Shown here in pieces: positions 22,311-33,775 of a stretch of 55,706 nt of DNA. Under the pieces are notes generated by a model. That model was given only the letters and a program-made list of their open reading frames with translations. It searched no databases and had not been told where the DNA came from. Source of the DNA: Fonsecaea monophora. Its lineage: Eukaryota; Ascomycota; Eurotiomycetes; Chaetothyriales; Herpotrichiellaceae. The translations under genes and the position numbers were made by a program. How positions within the stretch are numbered: position 1 is the first letter of the stretch; each line of letters starts with the position of its first letter. The stretch is taken from the NCBI RefSeq assembly GCF_001642475.1, contig NW_019174085.1:1-55706 (forward strand), given 5' to 3'.

Positions 22311-22757
22311 TTACTTCTTCGCAGCATACTCTTCATCTTTCACAGGCTCGTACCAATCAATCTTCCCATATGAGACTGCTTCGTGGACCATAAAGCTCGC
22401 GTCGTCAGCACCGTGCCAATGAATCGCACCTGGTGGACACCAGACAACATCTCCGACAGTGATCCGCCGAGGCTCGCTGCCTCTATCACAGATCCAGCCA
22501 CTGCCACCAGTGATTTTCAACAGCTGACCGCCATCGTGCCTATGCCAGTTTGTTCTCGCGCAAGGGGTGAAGTTGACATTTGCGACGGAGATATTGTCGG
22601 CCCTCAGGACAGAATCAAGCCAGACGTCGCCCGTGAACGTGCCCATCGCCTTCCCGGGAGTCGAACTTGCCCCAGTTCGTGCGTTGTTGGCGAAAATGCT
22701 TTTCGGATTGATGGCGTTTGGATCTTGCTTCTTGATGGAAAGATCTGAGTAAGACAT
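22311..22757 (-). CDS. Small cupin-domain protein
   Basis: Intronless, 148 residues, a single cupin barrel. Motif 1 reads NWHRHDGGQLLKITGG, with the HxH metal ligands and Gln where many cupins have Glu. Motif 2 reads VVWCPPGAIHWHGADD, with the His ligand after the PPG turn. The acidic side-chain difference may alter the metal site. Stand-alone cupins of this type in catabolic clusters are often annotated as isomerases, decarboxylation helpers or dioxygenase-like proteins; I cannot choose among these. The start is ATG 22757 (MSYSDLSIKK). It lies on the same strand as and downstream of the second Baeyer-Villiger gene. Confidence 0.88.
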   Translation of the reverse strand: MSYSDLSIKKQDPNAINPKSIFANNARTGASSTPGKAMGTFTGDVWLDSVLRADNISVANVNFTPCARTNWHRHDGGQLLKITGGSGWICDRGSEPRRITVGDVVWCPPGAIHWHGADDASFMVHEAVSYGKIDWYEPVKDEEYAAKK

Positions 22758-23643
22758 GCTGGGCTATTGAGTTGCAGGCAAGGGTCTGTAGTAGCTAGTG
22801 GTACTTTGCCTGACAGTCGGGTGTGTTTAATCTGAGAATGGAGAGAATGCTGGGATCAGGAAATGGGAAAGCTTTTCGAGGTCTGTGCCGAGATCGAACG
22901 TGGTAGTTAAACTGAGAGTCCACCCTCACCCCCCCCCTTCTCTCCTTTTGTTTCTCGTCTTCCGGCGCCTGCTCGGAAAACTCTGGATCTCGTCAGCTTG
23001 GCTAAACGACTTGCAGGAGCGAAGCACCGAAGCGAAAATACTCCGTAAGTCTCGGTCCACTTCAGTGCGCGCCAGGCGAAGACGGAATACTTTTGCGTAG
23101 GTATGCAGCCGGTGGTCGGTACCCGGTATTCGGTACATACAGTCAAGCGGCAGAATGTGTGGGGTCTCGACACACTAAGACCCTACCTAGAGTTGTGATG
23201 TACAGGGTAGGGAGTAAGAGCGGATGTAGTAAGGAGTACAACCTGGCCGGCTTCCCACACCGCCAGCCGAAGGGCCGGTATAACAGGACTCACCTCCGGA
23301 GCTGCAGGAGCCTCGAACTGGGCCGTTTACCGTGACAATCCTTCTATACTTGGATTGCGAGTAGAGTGCAAAGATTGTCTGTACTGGTGCGAATCGAGCC
23401 AGTCTCTGTGAATCCATAATCATGTACCAAGATGGCACTCAACATTTAATGCCAGTCCGACGTCAACTTGGACCACAAAGTCGAGAAAAAATGGCTTTCA
23501 GTGTCGTGATATGATACCCAACCTCCTGGTGAGAAGAATCTGCCAAAGAAGTTTGAAAAGGACGAGGAGTATTCCACACTTGATTCTACTATATGCAATT
23601 TAGTATCTATAAGTCCAACGAAGCCATCAACCTCCTTGACTCC
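22758..23643. promoter_or_regulatory. Upstream region of the cupin gene with CGGTA repeats
   Basis: Holds no recognised gene. Three CGGTA pentamers start at 23117, 23124 and 23131, an exact 7-nt period, about 360 bp upstream of the cupin ATG. A poly-C run is at about 22929-22938. The 11-mer GCCGAAGGGCC near 23265-23277 also occurs near 20678. Function of any of these is unknown. Confidence 0.35.
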
Positions 23644-25672
23644 TCAGAATAAAACATCTGGGTGATCCAAGTACCATGTCTGATCACCTCCCTCCATTTC
23701 TCTAATCGAGAACCCATTCCCAAGATATGCATAACGGTTTCGTGTCCGTCTGACATAGTCAAAATCCTCGCCCCTAAAATCTTCCAGCATATGAAACCAG
23801 TGAATGCGGCTGCCAGGATGCAGAGCAGTAACCGGTCCGGTAGCCCTGCCATTTTTGAACCATGACCGACAATTGCCTGACCATGCTGTTCGAGGCATGA
23901 ACTTTTGAACATGTTCCAAGAACTCTTCTACCGCATCCTTCTTGGGAGATATGGCTTTGATGCCTTGAGTTTGGCATTTTCGAATAATCTTGATCATGAA
24001 TTTCGCGACATGTTCCGTTATGGTGAGGACACTTCCGTGGCCAATGGGGGCATTCGGACCAAGAAAGACTGGAAGACGGGGTCAGCTACTTAAGACTTCA
24101 TACACCAGGCATGAACCAAACTTACCAAAGTAGTTAGGCATTTCAGGAATCAAGCATGACATGTAAGCAGCAGGTAACTGCTCTTTCCACAAATCTTGCA
24201 AGTTCTTTCCGTCTCGACCGATGACGGGGAAACGTGGGCAGAAAGATACATCAAAGCCGGTGGCACACACAATAACATCGACTTTGAATTCCTCTCCAGT
24301 CGATGTCAAAAGGCCTTCGGGGTTGATTTCAATAATGGAATCAGTCACAACCTGGACGTTTGGCTTGCGCAACGATTCGAGATACCCCACCCCTGGCGTG
24401 ATTCGTCGGCAGCCCACCGGAAAGTCCGGTATCAGGAAGTCAATGAGACGCCTGTCATCGCCCAGCCGCTCTATCATATGTGCAGTCATCAATTCCTTTG
24501 CCATGGTGGCTTCAGGGAGATGATTCACCGTCTGAATCGATGGACGTCAGCAGAATGATAGAGACCCAAGTGAAACGTAGGTAGTACTCACCCCTTTGAA
24601 CTTCGCATTGGTGTACGCTTCGACTGACTTGACAAACTCGTGATAGTAGGCTGGATCCTTTGTAAATTGGTCAATCTGCTGCTGCGAGAATGCCTCTCCT
24701 TGTAGCTCGATCTCAGTCAGAACACTCCCTTTCGGCGAGAGACTCATCCTCTCCAGGTGACTCGGTGCGATCCAAGTCGGCGACCGGATGAAGTGGATCA
24801 GCTTGCCAACCTCGGGTTGAATAGCTGGTACTATCTGGACACCGGAGGAGCCATTGCCAATAACGGCAACCGTCTTTCCTGTAAAGTCGTACTCTCTAGG
24901 CCAGTCTGCGCTGTGGATGAGCTGTCCTTTATACGAGTGGAGGCCCTTAATATCCGGCCATTTCCAGTTACTGGCATTTAATTAGTATACGGAGCCATTC
25001 AGTTATAGCCGGAGTCGATCCTTACTTGAGAATACCAGATGCATTCAAGAGAAAGTTGCAATGGTCGTCGATGATCTCTCCGGTCGCCAAATTCTTGACT
25101 TTGACATTCCATAAGCCGTCACCTTCGTTCCAATCCGCGCGAACCACCTGGTAGCCCAATTTGATTGAAGTTTGAAGTTGCTCTTCTTCGGTCAAAGTCT
25201 TGAGATATTTTTGGATTTCGGGGGCTCCGGCAAAGAAGGCAGACCAGGTGGGGTTAGGTCTCCAGGAGAACTGATAGTTGTGGGAAGGGATATCGCATTT
25301 GCAGCCAGGATATCGGTTTTCATACCATGTACCGCCCACTTCAGGGTTCTTCTCATAGACGGTTAATTCAAAATTCTCAAGGTGTTTTCTCATGCTTCGA
25401 ATCATATTTAAGCCGCTTGCACCGGCACCAATGATGATAATGCGCACGTGGTCGCACGTGCCCAGCGGCTGTTCCAAAATGTCTTCTACAGAAGGAGGTT
25501 GTGGAGCAGAACTCCCACTAGCAGTGGTAGGCGATTCAAATTTTAGTTCTGAAATAGCTGAGTGCTTGGGGTGGACCAGGTCGTCGTTAGGAAACTGGAC
25601 TTTGACAGCAACATCGGGCTGCTGCGACTCGACCTTGTTGGCCATCGGAATCTGTTCAACGGTAAGGGCCAT
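23644..25672 (-). CDS. Flavin-binding monooxygenase, Baeyer-Villiger type (second copy)
   Basis: Four exons (25672-25026, 24970-24592, 24531-24126, 24068-23644) join to 618 residues. The FAD motif GAGASG is at about 82-87, followed by GGTWYENRYPGCKCDIPSH. A Baeyer-Villiger-like fingerprint YKGQLIHSADWP follows the first intron, with Tyr in place of the first Phe. The NADPH motif is IGNGSSGVQIVP, and CATGFD is present in the C-terminal half. The GCKCDIPSH form marks a large fungal monooxygenase group common in secondary and catabolic clusters and distinct from the copy at 17183. Introns of 55, 60 and 57 bp are GT-AG. The ATG at 25672 gives a disordered 70-residue lead. A decayed copy of this N-terminus lies at 51819-52001. 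The substrate is unknown. Confidence 0.92.
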
Positions 25673-26332
25673 CGTAATTCAAGTTCTCCAGCGTTGTTGA
25701 GCTGTTGTTCACCCCGGAGATGCTGTGCAGTAATCTACTAGATTTTTATTGCCGCGAGATATACCTGTGGCAGAAGTACTCCGTATCTCCCTGAATCTTG
25801 AGCACCAAGCCTCGGCCGAAGATGATCGCCACGTCCCCAGAGGTTTGATAGTATCATGCCATCCTGTCCAGTAGCCTGACGTTGGGCTACTTGTGTCAGG
25901 AGCCTCAACTTGATGTTGGATTGTGCCGATGCTTTCTCGAAATAACCGAGCTGTCTACCGAAATGTACCGAAGCGAATGTGCCGGAGTGAATGTGCCGAA
26001 GCCTCTAAAGGTTCCTAGCTCTCAGGTCGTAAGAAAGGGCGCCGAGCATACTTAAGTCTAGTGGAGGTGCTGTTTGGCAAGACCCCAAGACTAGCAACAC
26101 TCGAACTATGATACCCCAGGAATACTCTGCATACCCTGGGTGTGAGCTATGGGGTGCTCCTGCTTCAGAATTGCCAGGAGAGACTGGGATAGACGCCAGT
26201 CAAGGGCTTGGCCCTTCAACAGGTACGAGAACAATCCAAGCCCTTGGCCATGCTGTCGGCGCTCGAGAGCCTAGGAACCAGAAGCTTAGAGCTGACTAAT
26301 TTTGTACTATTAAAAGGGCCTGAACTCCCACG
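25673..26332. promoter_or_regulatory. Upstream region of the second monooxygenase gene
   Basis: Apart from the 14-bp tandem repeats it holds a CCTCGG box at 25810-25815 (138 bp from the ATG) overlapping CGGCCGAA. The open frame at 26108-26299 has no family marks. Confidence 0.35.
25961..26002. repeat. Three 14-bp imperfect tandem repeats in monooxygenase promoter
   Basis: Copies are AAATGTACCGAAGC (25961-25974), GAATGTGCCGGAGT (25975-25988) and GAATGTGCCGAAGC (25989-26002). They lie about 290 bp upstream of the second monooxygenase start. A close match, AAATGTGCCGAGAG, occurs at 31837-31850 in the divergent promoter of the isomerase/regulator pair. This looks like a clustered protein-binding site, but that is inference. 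Confidence 0.5.
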
Positions 26333-26640
26333 GTGGGCCTAAAGGTCAAGCACTGGTATGAGATACTGCTCCTCAGACTCCTACTGGTTGCCTTTGAGGC
26401 TGGAATATTTCCGGGAGCCACGAACCTACTCTCGTGCTGGCACCCGCGATATGAGTTGCAGAAGCGAAATTCCCTTCTTCTACCTTGTTTGATTTTCCGG
26501 GAGCAGGGCTATCCTGAGTATCATCCTGGGCTCTATGTCTCGTTCACCTGCATGTCACTGTTTATCATCTTATTGATCGCAATGGTCATGTTCTTCCACC
26601 ACAAGAACAAATAGGCCGATGAGAAGGGTATTGAAATTGT
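26333..26640 (+). pseudogene. Decayed MFS transporter (allantoate/anion permease type), internal deletion
   Basis: The frame reads LLLVAFEAGIFPGATNLLSC then HPRYELQKRNS, which matches helix 4 and the following loop of Dal5-like (ACS family) transporters. It runs almost directly into YPEYHPGLYVSFTC and a last helix with FFHHKNK then a stop, which matches the C-terminal end of the same family. Roughly 300 residues that should lie between are missing, and no in-frame Met or upstream helices were found. A relic of a once complete gene, now under 100 codons, is the simplest reading. A second relic of the same family lies at 42433-42740. Confidence 0.65.
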
Positions 26641-27243
26641 AGGGGGGAAATCCTGAATTCCGATATACTCTCTAGATTCGGAGCAAAAGGGTGGTGTAGC
26701 GCGGTCTGAACCCTGGATGTTGAGATGACGAAGATCATTTCCCTTGGTGCGGGAGAGGAGGAAGTAATAGTAGGTAGGTAAATCGAAATCCCCTTCTGCA
26801 TTGACTCAAACAAATATTCTGTACTTGGTGACTTGAACGACCAACCCTAGGCTTCGCTTCACCCCATAAGGGATCCCCAAAGGACGTGCTTGCCTGGTGC
26901 AACTCTACCTAGCGAGCACCCACTAGCAGTAGGAATATATGTACTCTTTGTCTCGGTGGCCAACGCCACCTGTTGCATGTCTGTTCCCCATCTGGACACC
27001 CGCCATCCTCTGTACTCCGTACTTTGCATGAACCTGACCTCGGCTCAATGTAGGCTCTAGCCATGCTTAAAGAGTGCTTATCTGGTAATCCGCGACCCCA
27101 GTCAAGTCAAGCTCCGTTTCTTCCAGGCGGTTCTGAAATCCATTCTTCAGGGTTAACCCGCTGAGCACCTGGCACCTCGCACTTCCGCCTTGCGCCTCCC
27201 CTTGCCCCGTTTGTCCCATGAGCGTCGGTGGTCTATTTTCATA
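26641..27243. promoter_or_regulatory. Upstream region of regulator gene at 27244
   Basis: No gene recognised. A CCTCGG box lies at 27038-27043, about 205 bp before the regulator ATG; a GTAGGTAGGTA run is at about 26771-26781. Confidence 0.35.
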
Positions 27244-29255
27244 ATGCTTGACATGACACAACATCGTGATCGTGCACGAATTGTCTGCAAGGCTTGTCAT
27301 GCCAGAAAGGTCGGTCTGTTCCATCGTGGGGGTTATTTCGAATGAGGCTCTGACATTTCTGAAAAGGTCAAATGTAATCTCGAGGATTCATTAAATGGTG
27401 CTTGCTACAACTGCATCAGGTACAGTGAAGTCTGCCAATTGAGAGAAAATGTACGTAGGAAAAGGCACAGGCGCAAGTTATCGACAGCCCTCAATGATCC
27501 TTCGTCCCAAGAAGACCAGTCTCCCAACACTGCACATCTTCCCTCCCCGAAAGGGCAACATGACAATGGCACTGTTCCGCCAGTCCACGCGCCCGCTGCA
27601 TCCGTCATTTCGGAAACAGGCGATCGTTCCGGCTACGTGGGAGATGAATCTGCTTTGGCCTGCGGGCCAGACTCGACCAGCGAGATCCAAGCTCTGGAAA
27701 CAGACACACCTTGTGGCTTGGATGAGATATCGCAGAACATGCTCCGAGTTAGTGGAGCCTTGTCACTTCCAGGGCACGTCATGACTCAAGCAATGATCGA
27801 CCTGTATTACACCCACGCTTTCCATCGCATGCCTGTGATTGACAAGGCAGACTTACTCCCCGATGGCACCTCGGCCTTGCTCACCCACGCAATTTGTATG
27901 CTGGGCTTGCTTCTGCGACATCCACAGAACACATCGAACCGAATCCTGGCGTATCCGCATTACAGAAATGCTAAGATACTCATCACCCTCAACTATGAGC
28001 AGGACAATCGGACAGCCCTGAAAGCCATGTGTCTTCTGACCGCTTGGAGCATGCAGCCACCAAGTGGTGTCTCGCTTGACAGTCCATGGCACTGGAATGG
28101 AGTATCACTCAGACTGTCGCTGCAAATGGGCTTACACCGTGAATCGACGTACCGTGGCAGGGCTGATACACGTATCACTCGTCGAATATGGTGGACAGTA
28201 TACGTGAGTCCGATCCGATCCGTTCCTACTACTCTTCGTCTTTCTTCAGTTAGCTTACGTAGCATCAGGCTATCCTCGTTCTCCAGGCGGCATGCTTTGG
28301 TCGGCCATTAGGCATCACTCTGGATGGCTTCGATGTCAACCTACCTCGGCCTGAAGATTTTGAAGAGCCAAATGACCAAGCTCTAGTCTTTATTGAACAT
28401 TGCAAACTGATTGTGATCATGGCCCAAATTCTGGAGGCTAATGTTAAAAGGCGACGTCAACACTCTTTCGATGTCACGTATATCATGGTGGCACTCCAGG
28501 ACTGGATCCGACAGGTGCCGGCACAATTACAGCTTTACGAGGGGAACAGAAGGAAGCCATATTACCGACTCGCCTGTGAACTCAATGTCATCTACTGCGT
28601 CTGCGTCATTCTGTTCTTCCGCATGTGTGCCAACGCATATCATCAGCCGATTGCCGACCAATGCAGTCTGATTGCTGCATCTCGCATTGCCCGGCTGTAC
28701 GAAGAGATGGCCTTTAGGGATGACATCAACTTTCTACTACCCATCAACAACTACTTCGCTATGGTTGCTGGAGCGCAATTGATTGCAAGGTTGAAGTCGC
28801 TTCCCACCCCTTCCGAGACACTCAACGAGGAGGTAAAGATTATCAGAGTCAATATGCTGGAGAACATGAGCATCAAATGGCCAGCAGCCGGAGCTGTGCT
28901 CACTCGCTTGCGATACCTCGAGCAAGCATCTGTCCGAAGCACCAATCATGGGACTTCAGGTCCCAACTTCGACGAGGGTGGCACCGCCGCCCCCCTCAGC
29001 AATGAACAGTCCGACAATGTTCTCGCCTCGTTGTTTCCCTTTCCTAATACTACGTCCTCTGAATCGGAGCCATCGCAGACCTACGATCGAACCCCTACCA
29101 TCACCGCTACAGCAGATTCTTTGCCCATGAATCATACAAATAGTAACGCAATGCAATGGATCTTGGGTGATGATTATCTTGACCTTGGAATGTTTGATAT
29201 TGTATTCGAAGAGAGTCAGACTTGGGCTGATTTTCATACTTTGGCGGCTTTTTAG
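27244..29255 (+). CDS. Zn2Cys6 transcription factor (paralogue A)
   Basis: Three exons (27244-27309, 27367-28203, 28269-29255) give 629 residues. The zinc cluster spans the first intron: CKACHARK then VKCNLEDSLNGACYNC and EVC, spacing Cys-2-6-11-2-6. A basic run RRKRHRRK follows. The middle homology region includes YYTHAFHRMPVIDK, HYRNAKILI, LTAWSM, SPWHWNGVSLRLSLQMGLHR, RRIWWTVY and ACFGRPLGI. The third exon must begin at 28269 (AILVLQAAC) to match its paralogue at 49497, which has the same exon-1 length (66 bp) and intron phases. The initiator is ATG 27244 or 27253. It is likely the local regulator of the nearby monooxygenase gene (inference). All phases are zero and no stop interrupts the joined frame. 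Confidence 0.9.
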
Positions 29256-30289
29256 AAGCTGGGAACACGATGCTAATCATGAGAGCTAGTCAACGATTTT
29301 CGAGTCTATAAGAGCTTCTTGGAGTTAGAAGGTCAATCTCAACAGCTTCTTCTCCCATTCAGCCTTGCTGCTCCAGGAACTTGTTACACAAAAAAGAATT
29401 TATGGCATCAGACCTGAACTCTGGCTGTTGTTTGCAGGATATGTAATTTGTAGGTAATTGAGCTCGAGCGAAATCATTGACATCGGAAGCCTTCTGTTCG
29501 CAGGCTTTGATGACATCTAACCTTGACCCGCATCCGTTGATACGCGGGCCTGGACTTGAGAGACCAACATCGTCGACATAAATGGAGAGCCAGTCGCAGG
29601 ATGCCCATCTAATGGATCCAGAAAATCGGCCTCGGATGCGACTGAAACAGCACGCCGAGAAAAGAGCCACCGCTTACTGTATGATGGATGTTGGCTTCCC
29701 TCTTTCAGTCTTATCGCAGAGTTTGTCTGCCTTTTAACTTGCTAATTGATGGTTGATGAGCATTGCGATCCTGCTCGCTTGGACTGGCTGGTCCTTCCCC
29801 TCAACAAATAGTCTTGGTCAACTCACCATATGAAACATTTACATCGTGGTCAAGATCAACGAGGTGAAGGAATCACCACATTGGGACCTCCAACAGGTGC
29901 TCTTCTTTGATAATCTTCTAACATCGGGACTGGTGGTGTGACGCAAGATGATGCAGTTGACTCGGATCTGGAGGGCACAAGAGCAAGAGAACAGAGACCA
30001 AGTGCAAGCACCGGGAGCAAGAACGACGAGAGACGACTGACACATCTTCTTGAATGAAAGACAGTGATATCTGCCTTTGAGCTGCTAAAGGTCTCTCGGA
30101 TTTTCTCAATTCGACTTCCCATTCATGACTGGGGTCAAGACACCCAGTTAATCCGAAATCTATCATAAGTCATGAGATGGCTTGAGCAGCCTGCTGACTG
30201 TCATGTATGGCCCACACCAGCTTGCGCAATCTAGAGCTTTGCTTGAATTTTCCCACGAGCTAAGAGGAGTCAGTCTAGAGAATGGAGCG
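29256..30289. other. Convergent intergenic region, about 1 kb
   Basis: Spacer between the 3' ends of the regulator (+) and the isomerase gene (-). Minus-strand open frames at 29359-29670 and 29856-30122 show no motifs. Nothing else was recognised. Confidence 0.45.
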
Positions 30290-31331
30290 TCAGGGATTCA
30301 AAGATGGGGCCATACAACCAAGTTGAGCATTCTTCTGGAGGAATCTTTTGGTAGAAACTCCGTCAAGGAATTTTTCCGCCAGCGCATCGATCGAATCATA
30401 GACTGCCAGCATTCTTTCCCTCCTGAGCGGCAGGTTCTGTAATCTTTTCGTCTCCATCATGCTCTTCCCGTCGTTGACTTCCAATTGATCCTCCAGAAAC
30501 TTGTGGACAGCACTGTGGAAGCCATCATTGGGGAAGATGAAATTGACCAGTCCCCACTCTTGCAGTTCTTCTACCGTGACCCGCCGACCGAACATGAGGA
30601 ACTCGTTGCTTCGGCGAACACCAATGTGATGACTGAAAAGTGTAGTCGATCCGTTTTCTGGTACCAATCCCAGCGCGTTGAATGGAACCTGGAGCCAAGC
30701 TCCCTGGGCCGCGACGATGATATCCGCGACGCCTTCGAACCAGGCGGCACCGCCACCGACAGCGGGACCGTTCAGGGCTAGGACTAGGACTTTTTGATGG
30801 TCGACCATGGAACGAAGCATTTCCAACGCTGCTCTCGCCGAAGGGGGTGGTCAGCATTTGTCCCTTAGTACTGAGGTTGTCTGTGCCTTGTGATTGGGCC
30901 GGACAGTTCCCTTACCTGGCACCAAACCTGTCAGCGAGGCAACTTTCTTTTCAGCAAGACTTGCAGTCTGGACTGGCTTGCGAGCGGATATCGCTATAGA
31001 AGATCGGTTCAGTGCTGGATTGCCTGGAGAGTTGAGCTCAGTTGTTCGAGGTCTGCCTCACCCTTGACGTCAACCCCCGAGGAGAAGAACCGACCCTCGC
31101 CGGTGATGACAGTGAACACAGTATCGGGGTGTTGATTGAGCTCTCTCAGAGCGGTAATCACATCCATCATCATGGTGGTAGTGAAGGCATTGAGAGCCTT
31201 GGGCCGATTGAGCTGTCAAGAGTCAGGACAAAGCCAAACCTCGTCGGAAGAACGATCATTACTCGAATGGTCCCGATTCGGCCTTGGACTTCAACAACCA
31301 CATCAGTGTACTTGTAACCCGAGGCCGCCAT
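30290..31331 (-). CDS. Enoyl-CoA hydratase/isomerase (ECI-like)
   Basis: Crotonase-fold protein resembling peroxisomal delta3,delta2-enoyl-CoA isomerases, which shift double bonds during beta-oxidation of unsaturated acyl-CoAs. Four exons (31331-31263, 31212-31062, 30993-30916, 30828-30290) join to 278 residues with introns of 50, 68 and 87 bp. Marks are GRFFSSGVDVK and VLALNGPAVGGGAAW (oxyanion hole) and LGLVPENG, with the acidic residue at the isomerase position. The last intron carries a CTGAC branch point. An open stretch at 30829-30880 is in another frame and is taken as intron. No PTS1 is present (ends in SLNP). Start ATG 31331 (MAASGYKYT). It diverges from the regulator gene at 31980. 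Confidence 0.82.
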
Positions 31332-31979
31332 GGTTGTGGAGATTATAACTGGCACACAGATAACATGCAAAAGCAGTGTGATATTCCGACTTTTGAGGAG
31401 AAGTTGGACGGGACCAGTGGTGGCTTCGAAATGGCAGTCAACGCCTGTTCAGTGAGTGTGCATTCTAATTCTCCGTCTTTCTGACCCTCGGTACATTCTG
31501 GTATCATTAACGTGTCTGGGGAGAAAGGAGGGGAACCAGTAACCCCCCGTGGGGGGAGAGGGGCTGAATTTCTGTCCCCACTATTAGGGTATTCTGCCCG
31601 GATTTCCTACCTCACCAGGGACGGAATTCTGTCACCCCCTGGGTGCATGGATACTGTCCATGATAACCGAAGTCCAGTTAAATCTCGTCAAACAGCCGAG
31701 ACCCAGTACGGCTCTGCTCCGGCCCCCTGCGGGGCCAGCGGTTTCGCCAGAACGACTTTTGCCGATCGTCTGCCAGTATTGGGAGATCCGTGCACAATTC
31801 GTCGCCAGATGTGGAAGCAAACCGCCGAGACTAAGCAAATGTGCCGAGAGACGGTGCCACCATTTCCACCACGAAATCTTTATTCCCACCACCTCAATCG
31901 TCCCATGCATCCTTACTCGGTATCGACCTAATCACACTGTCCAGCGATTTTTTTTTTTTTTTTTTTGATTCCACCATAC
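31332..31979. promoter_or_regulatory. Divergent promoter region with GCCGAGA motifs and poly-T tract
   Basis: Between the isomerase (-) and a regulator (+). It has a CCTCGG box at 31486-31491, GCCGAGA at 31695, 31824 and 31843, a CCCCCCGTGGGGGG inverted patch at about 31543-31556 and a run of 19 T at 31948-31966 directly before the regulator start. No gene recognised. Sharing of AATGTGCCGA with the repeats near 25961 hints at a common factor. Confidence 0.4.
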
Positions 31980-33455
31980 ATGTCGAGTAAGCGTACTTGT
32001 GACCAATGCTATCGAAGAAAGGTGCGATGTCGACTTCTGCCAAACGCTCCAGACTGTTTAGCTTGTAAGCGACAGGGCACGCCCTGTACGAATGTTCGGG
32101 CTCGACCACGTTCCGGACGACGACCAGACACAATCCTTTTCGGTAACAAAGGCTCTTGTCATGTGTTTGAGGTTGATCGCGCTCGACGAAGTGTCAATGG
32201 GGGCTTGCCAGGTTCGAGAAGCGCCACTAGTGAAGAAGTCTCTCGAAGGTTTCTAGTTGACTCTGAAATTCCGACCGAGTCCAACACCACCACAATGCGC
32301 ACCAAGCAGCCCTTGGTGCTATCATTTATGCCCTCGCCCTCGTCGAAGCTGCAAATGCTTCCACTCAAAGAACTCTTCAATGTTCAATTATCGAGCCTGG
32401 GGGTTTTCTATCAGATCAATGACATCTTCATGATCGGTCCGAGTTTCGCCCAGGACTTTCACCGCATTCTTCGGAAATGCTCCTCGACTTCGAGGGCTGT
32501 GCGAGATGGCTTTCGCGCCATCTTCACAGCGTTGATATGGAGTAGACACAGGGCGGCCAGCTGGAGTGACATTGACATCTCCAGGGGGTCTTTGGCCCTG
32601 GAACGACTTAGAAACGCGCAACCATCGACCCTGGAGGAAGCAATTTCAATCGCTGTTCTTGGCCCTACCATTGCAGCATTCGACTGTTTGACCATGTGTT
32701 CCGGGGCACTGCTGGTTCTGCGCCACAGTTTGTCACTGATCAAACCATGGTATTCCCAAATGTCGCAAGACGCCGAGCTTGATCCCATTCTGATATCCCC
32801 CATCTTGTGGGACACGGTGAACTGCCTGGTCACCGGGGATGTTCCTGTTCTCGAATATCGATTTCGAAATTTGTATCTGGTGGACCGAGTGGCTGGCATG
32901 TGCACAACCTTGATGCCCATGCTCTACCAGCTCTGCCTTCTTGGTCACAAGATCAGGGACTCGACTGTGGAAGATCACTTTCAATCTCTGCGAACCTTGC
33001 AACGAAGACTGACGCTGTGGTCACCGGTGCTCCAACAAGAGTCACCGGGAAGGTTGACGGGCGACGATATTTCGGCCATGGTCTCCCAAGCACTCATGTA
33101 TCGCTCCGCGAGCCTCCTCGTCATCCACAGGCTTTCAAATCCTCTGGGGACTGCTGATGCTACCGGAAAAGAGCTCGCTGACGGAATCATTGGGCTCCTT
33201 CAAAACTATCTGACTCAAAGAGGTCCAGAGTCAAAGCTGCAGCACGTCAATTTTCCCGTCTTCCTCGCCATGCTTGAAACCACCGAGGTGCCCAAAGCTA
33301 TCTTCAAGGTACTGACAGTGCTCAGCGTCACATCAATTACTGAACTGAAGCTAAAGTCTGTCATCGATCGTGTTTGGGAGCAAAGGACCAAGGGATATTC
33401 GGGCATGTTGTATGATTTATTACGCAGTGGTACAGATTTTGTTGTTGTCCCATGA
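31980..33455 (+). CDS. Zn2Cys6 transcription factor, intronless
   Basis: 491 residues. The zinc cluster is at the very N-terminus: CDQCYRRKVRC then a loop of eight residues, CLACKRQGTPC, followed by a basic stretch ARPRSGRRP. The rest is helical with scattered leucines and has no classic fungal_trans middle motif, so it belongs to another regulator subtype from the paralogues at 27244 and 49497. The ATG at 31980 lies 13 bases after a 19-T run and is the first Met (MSSKRTC). It diverges from the isomerase gene and converges on the EthA-like monooxygenase gene; the 320 bp between 33456 and 33775 hold nothing recognisable. Target genes are unknown. Confidence 0.88.
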   Translation: MSSKRTCDQCYRRKVRCRLLPNAPDCLACKRQGTPCTNVRARPRSGRRPDTILFGNKGSCHVFEVDRARRSVNGGLPGSRSATSEEVSRRFLVDSEIPTESNTTTMRTKQPLVLSFMPSPSSKLQMLPLKELFNVQLSSLGVFYQINDIFMIGPSFAQDFHRILRKCSSTSRAVRDGFRAIFTALIWSRHRAASWSDIDISRGSLALERLRNAQPSTLEEAISIAVLGPTIAAFDCLTMCSGALLVLRHSLSLIKPWYSQMSQDAELDPILISPILWDTVNCLVTGDVPVLEYRFRNLYLVDRVAGMCTTLMPMLYQLCLLGHKIRDSTVEDHFQSLRTLQRRLTLWSPVLQQESPGRLTGDDISAMVSQALMYRSASLLVIHRLSNPLGTADATGKELADGIIGLLQNYLTQRGPESKLQHVNFPVFLAMLETTEVPKAIFKVLTVLSVTSITELKLKSVIDRVWEQRTKGYSGMLYDLLRSGTDFVVVP

Positions 33456-33775
33456 TGTTCAATCTAGTTTACTAGCAGATGAGCCTGGTACAAACGCCAG
33501 AACTTGTCTTCTGCGTCGCATCTCCTGCTTGATTGCAGTTGTGACATGCCTTCATGACTTGGGATGTCGAAAAGACCATGAACCGAAACTGTCATGCTGG
33601 ACACCCTTCTAGAGGTTCGTTCAGAGCGCCGCTTTTGTTCACGACTCATCCAGGCAGTGACATGTATAATTTCGAAAGGCGATTATGGGTGTTGCAAGCA
33701 AATGACCCTCTCCTTTCAGACAGAGCCCAATCTCGTAGTCCGAAAATGCATCCCCCTTGGAACTTGTCGGATCTC

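Noticed and set aside
30829..30880. Apparent frameshift in the isomerase gene (an open segment in another frame precedes ALEMLRS)
   Set aside because: A GT-AG intron (30829-30915) with a CTGAC branch site removes the segment and keeps a 278-residue frame, so no break is needed.
31543..31556. CCCCCCGTGGGGGG as a hairpin or terminator
   Set aside because: Loop too small for a normal hairpin, and bacterial-type terminators do not apply in a fungus.
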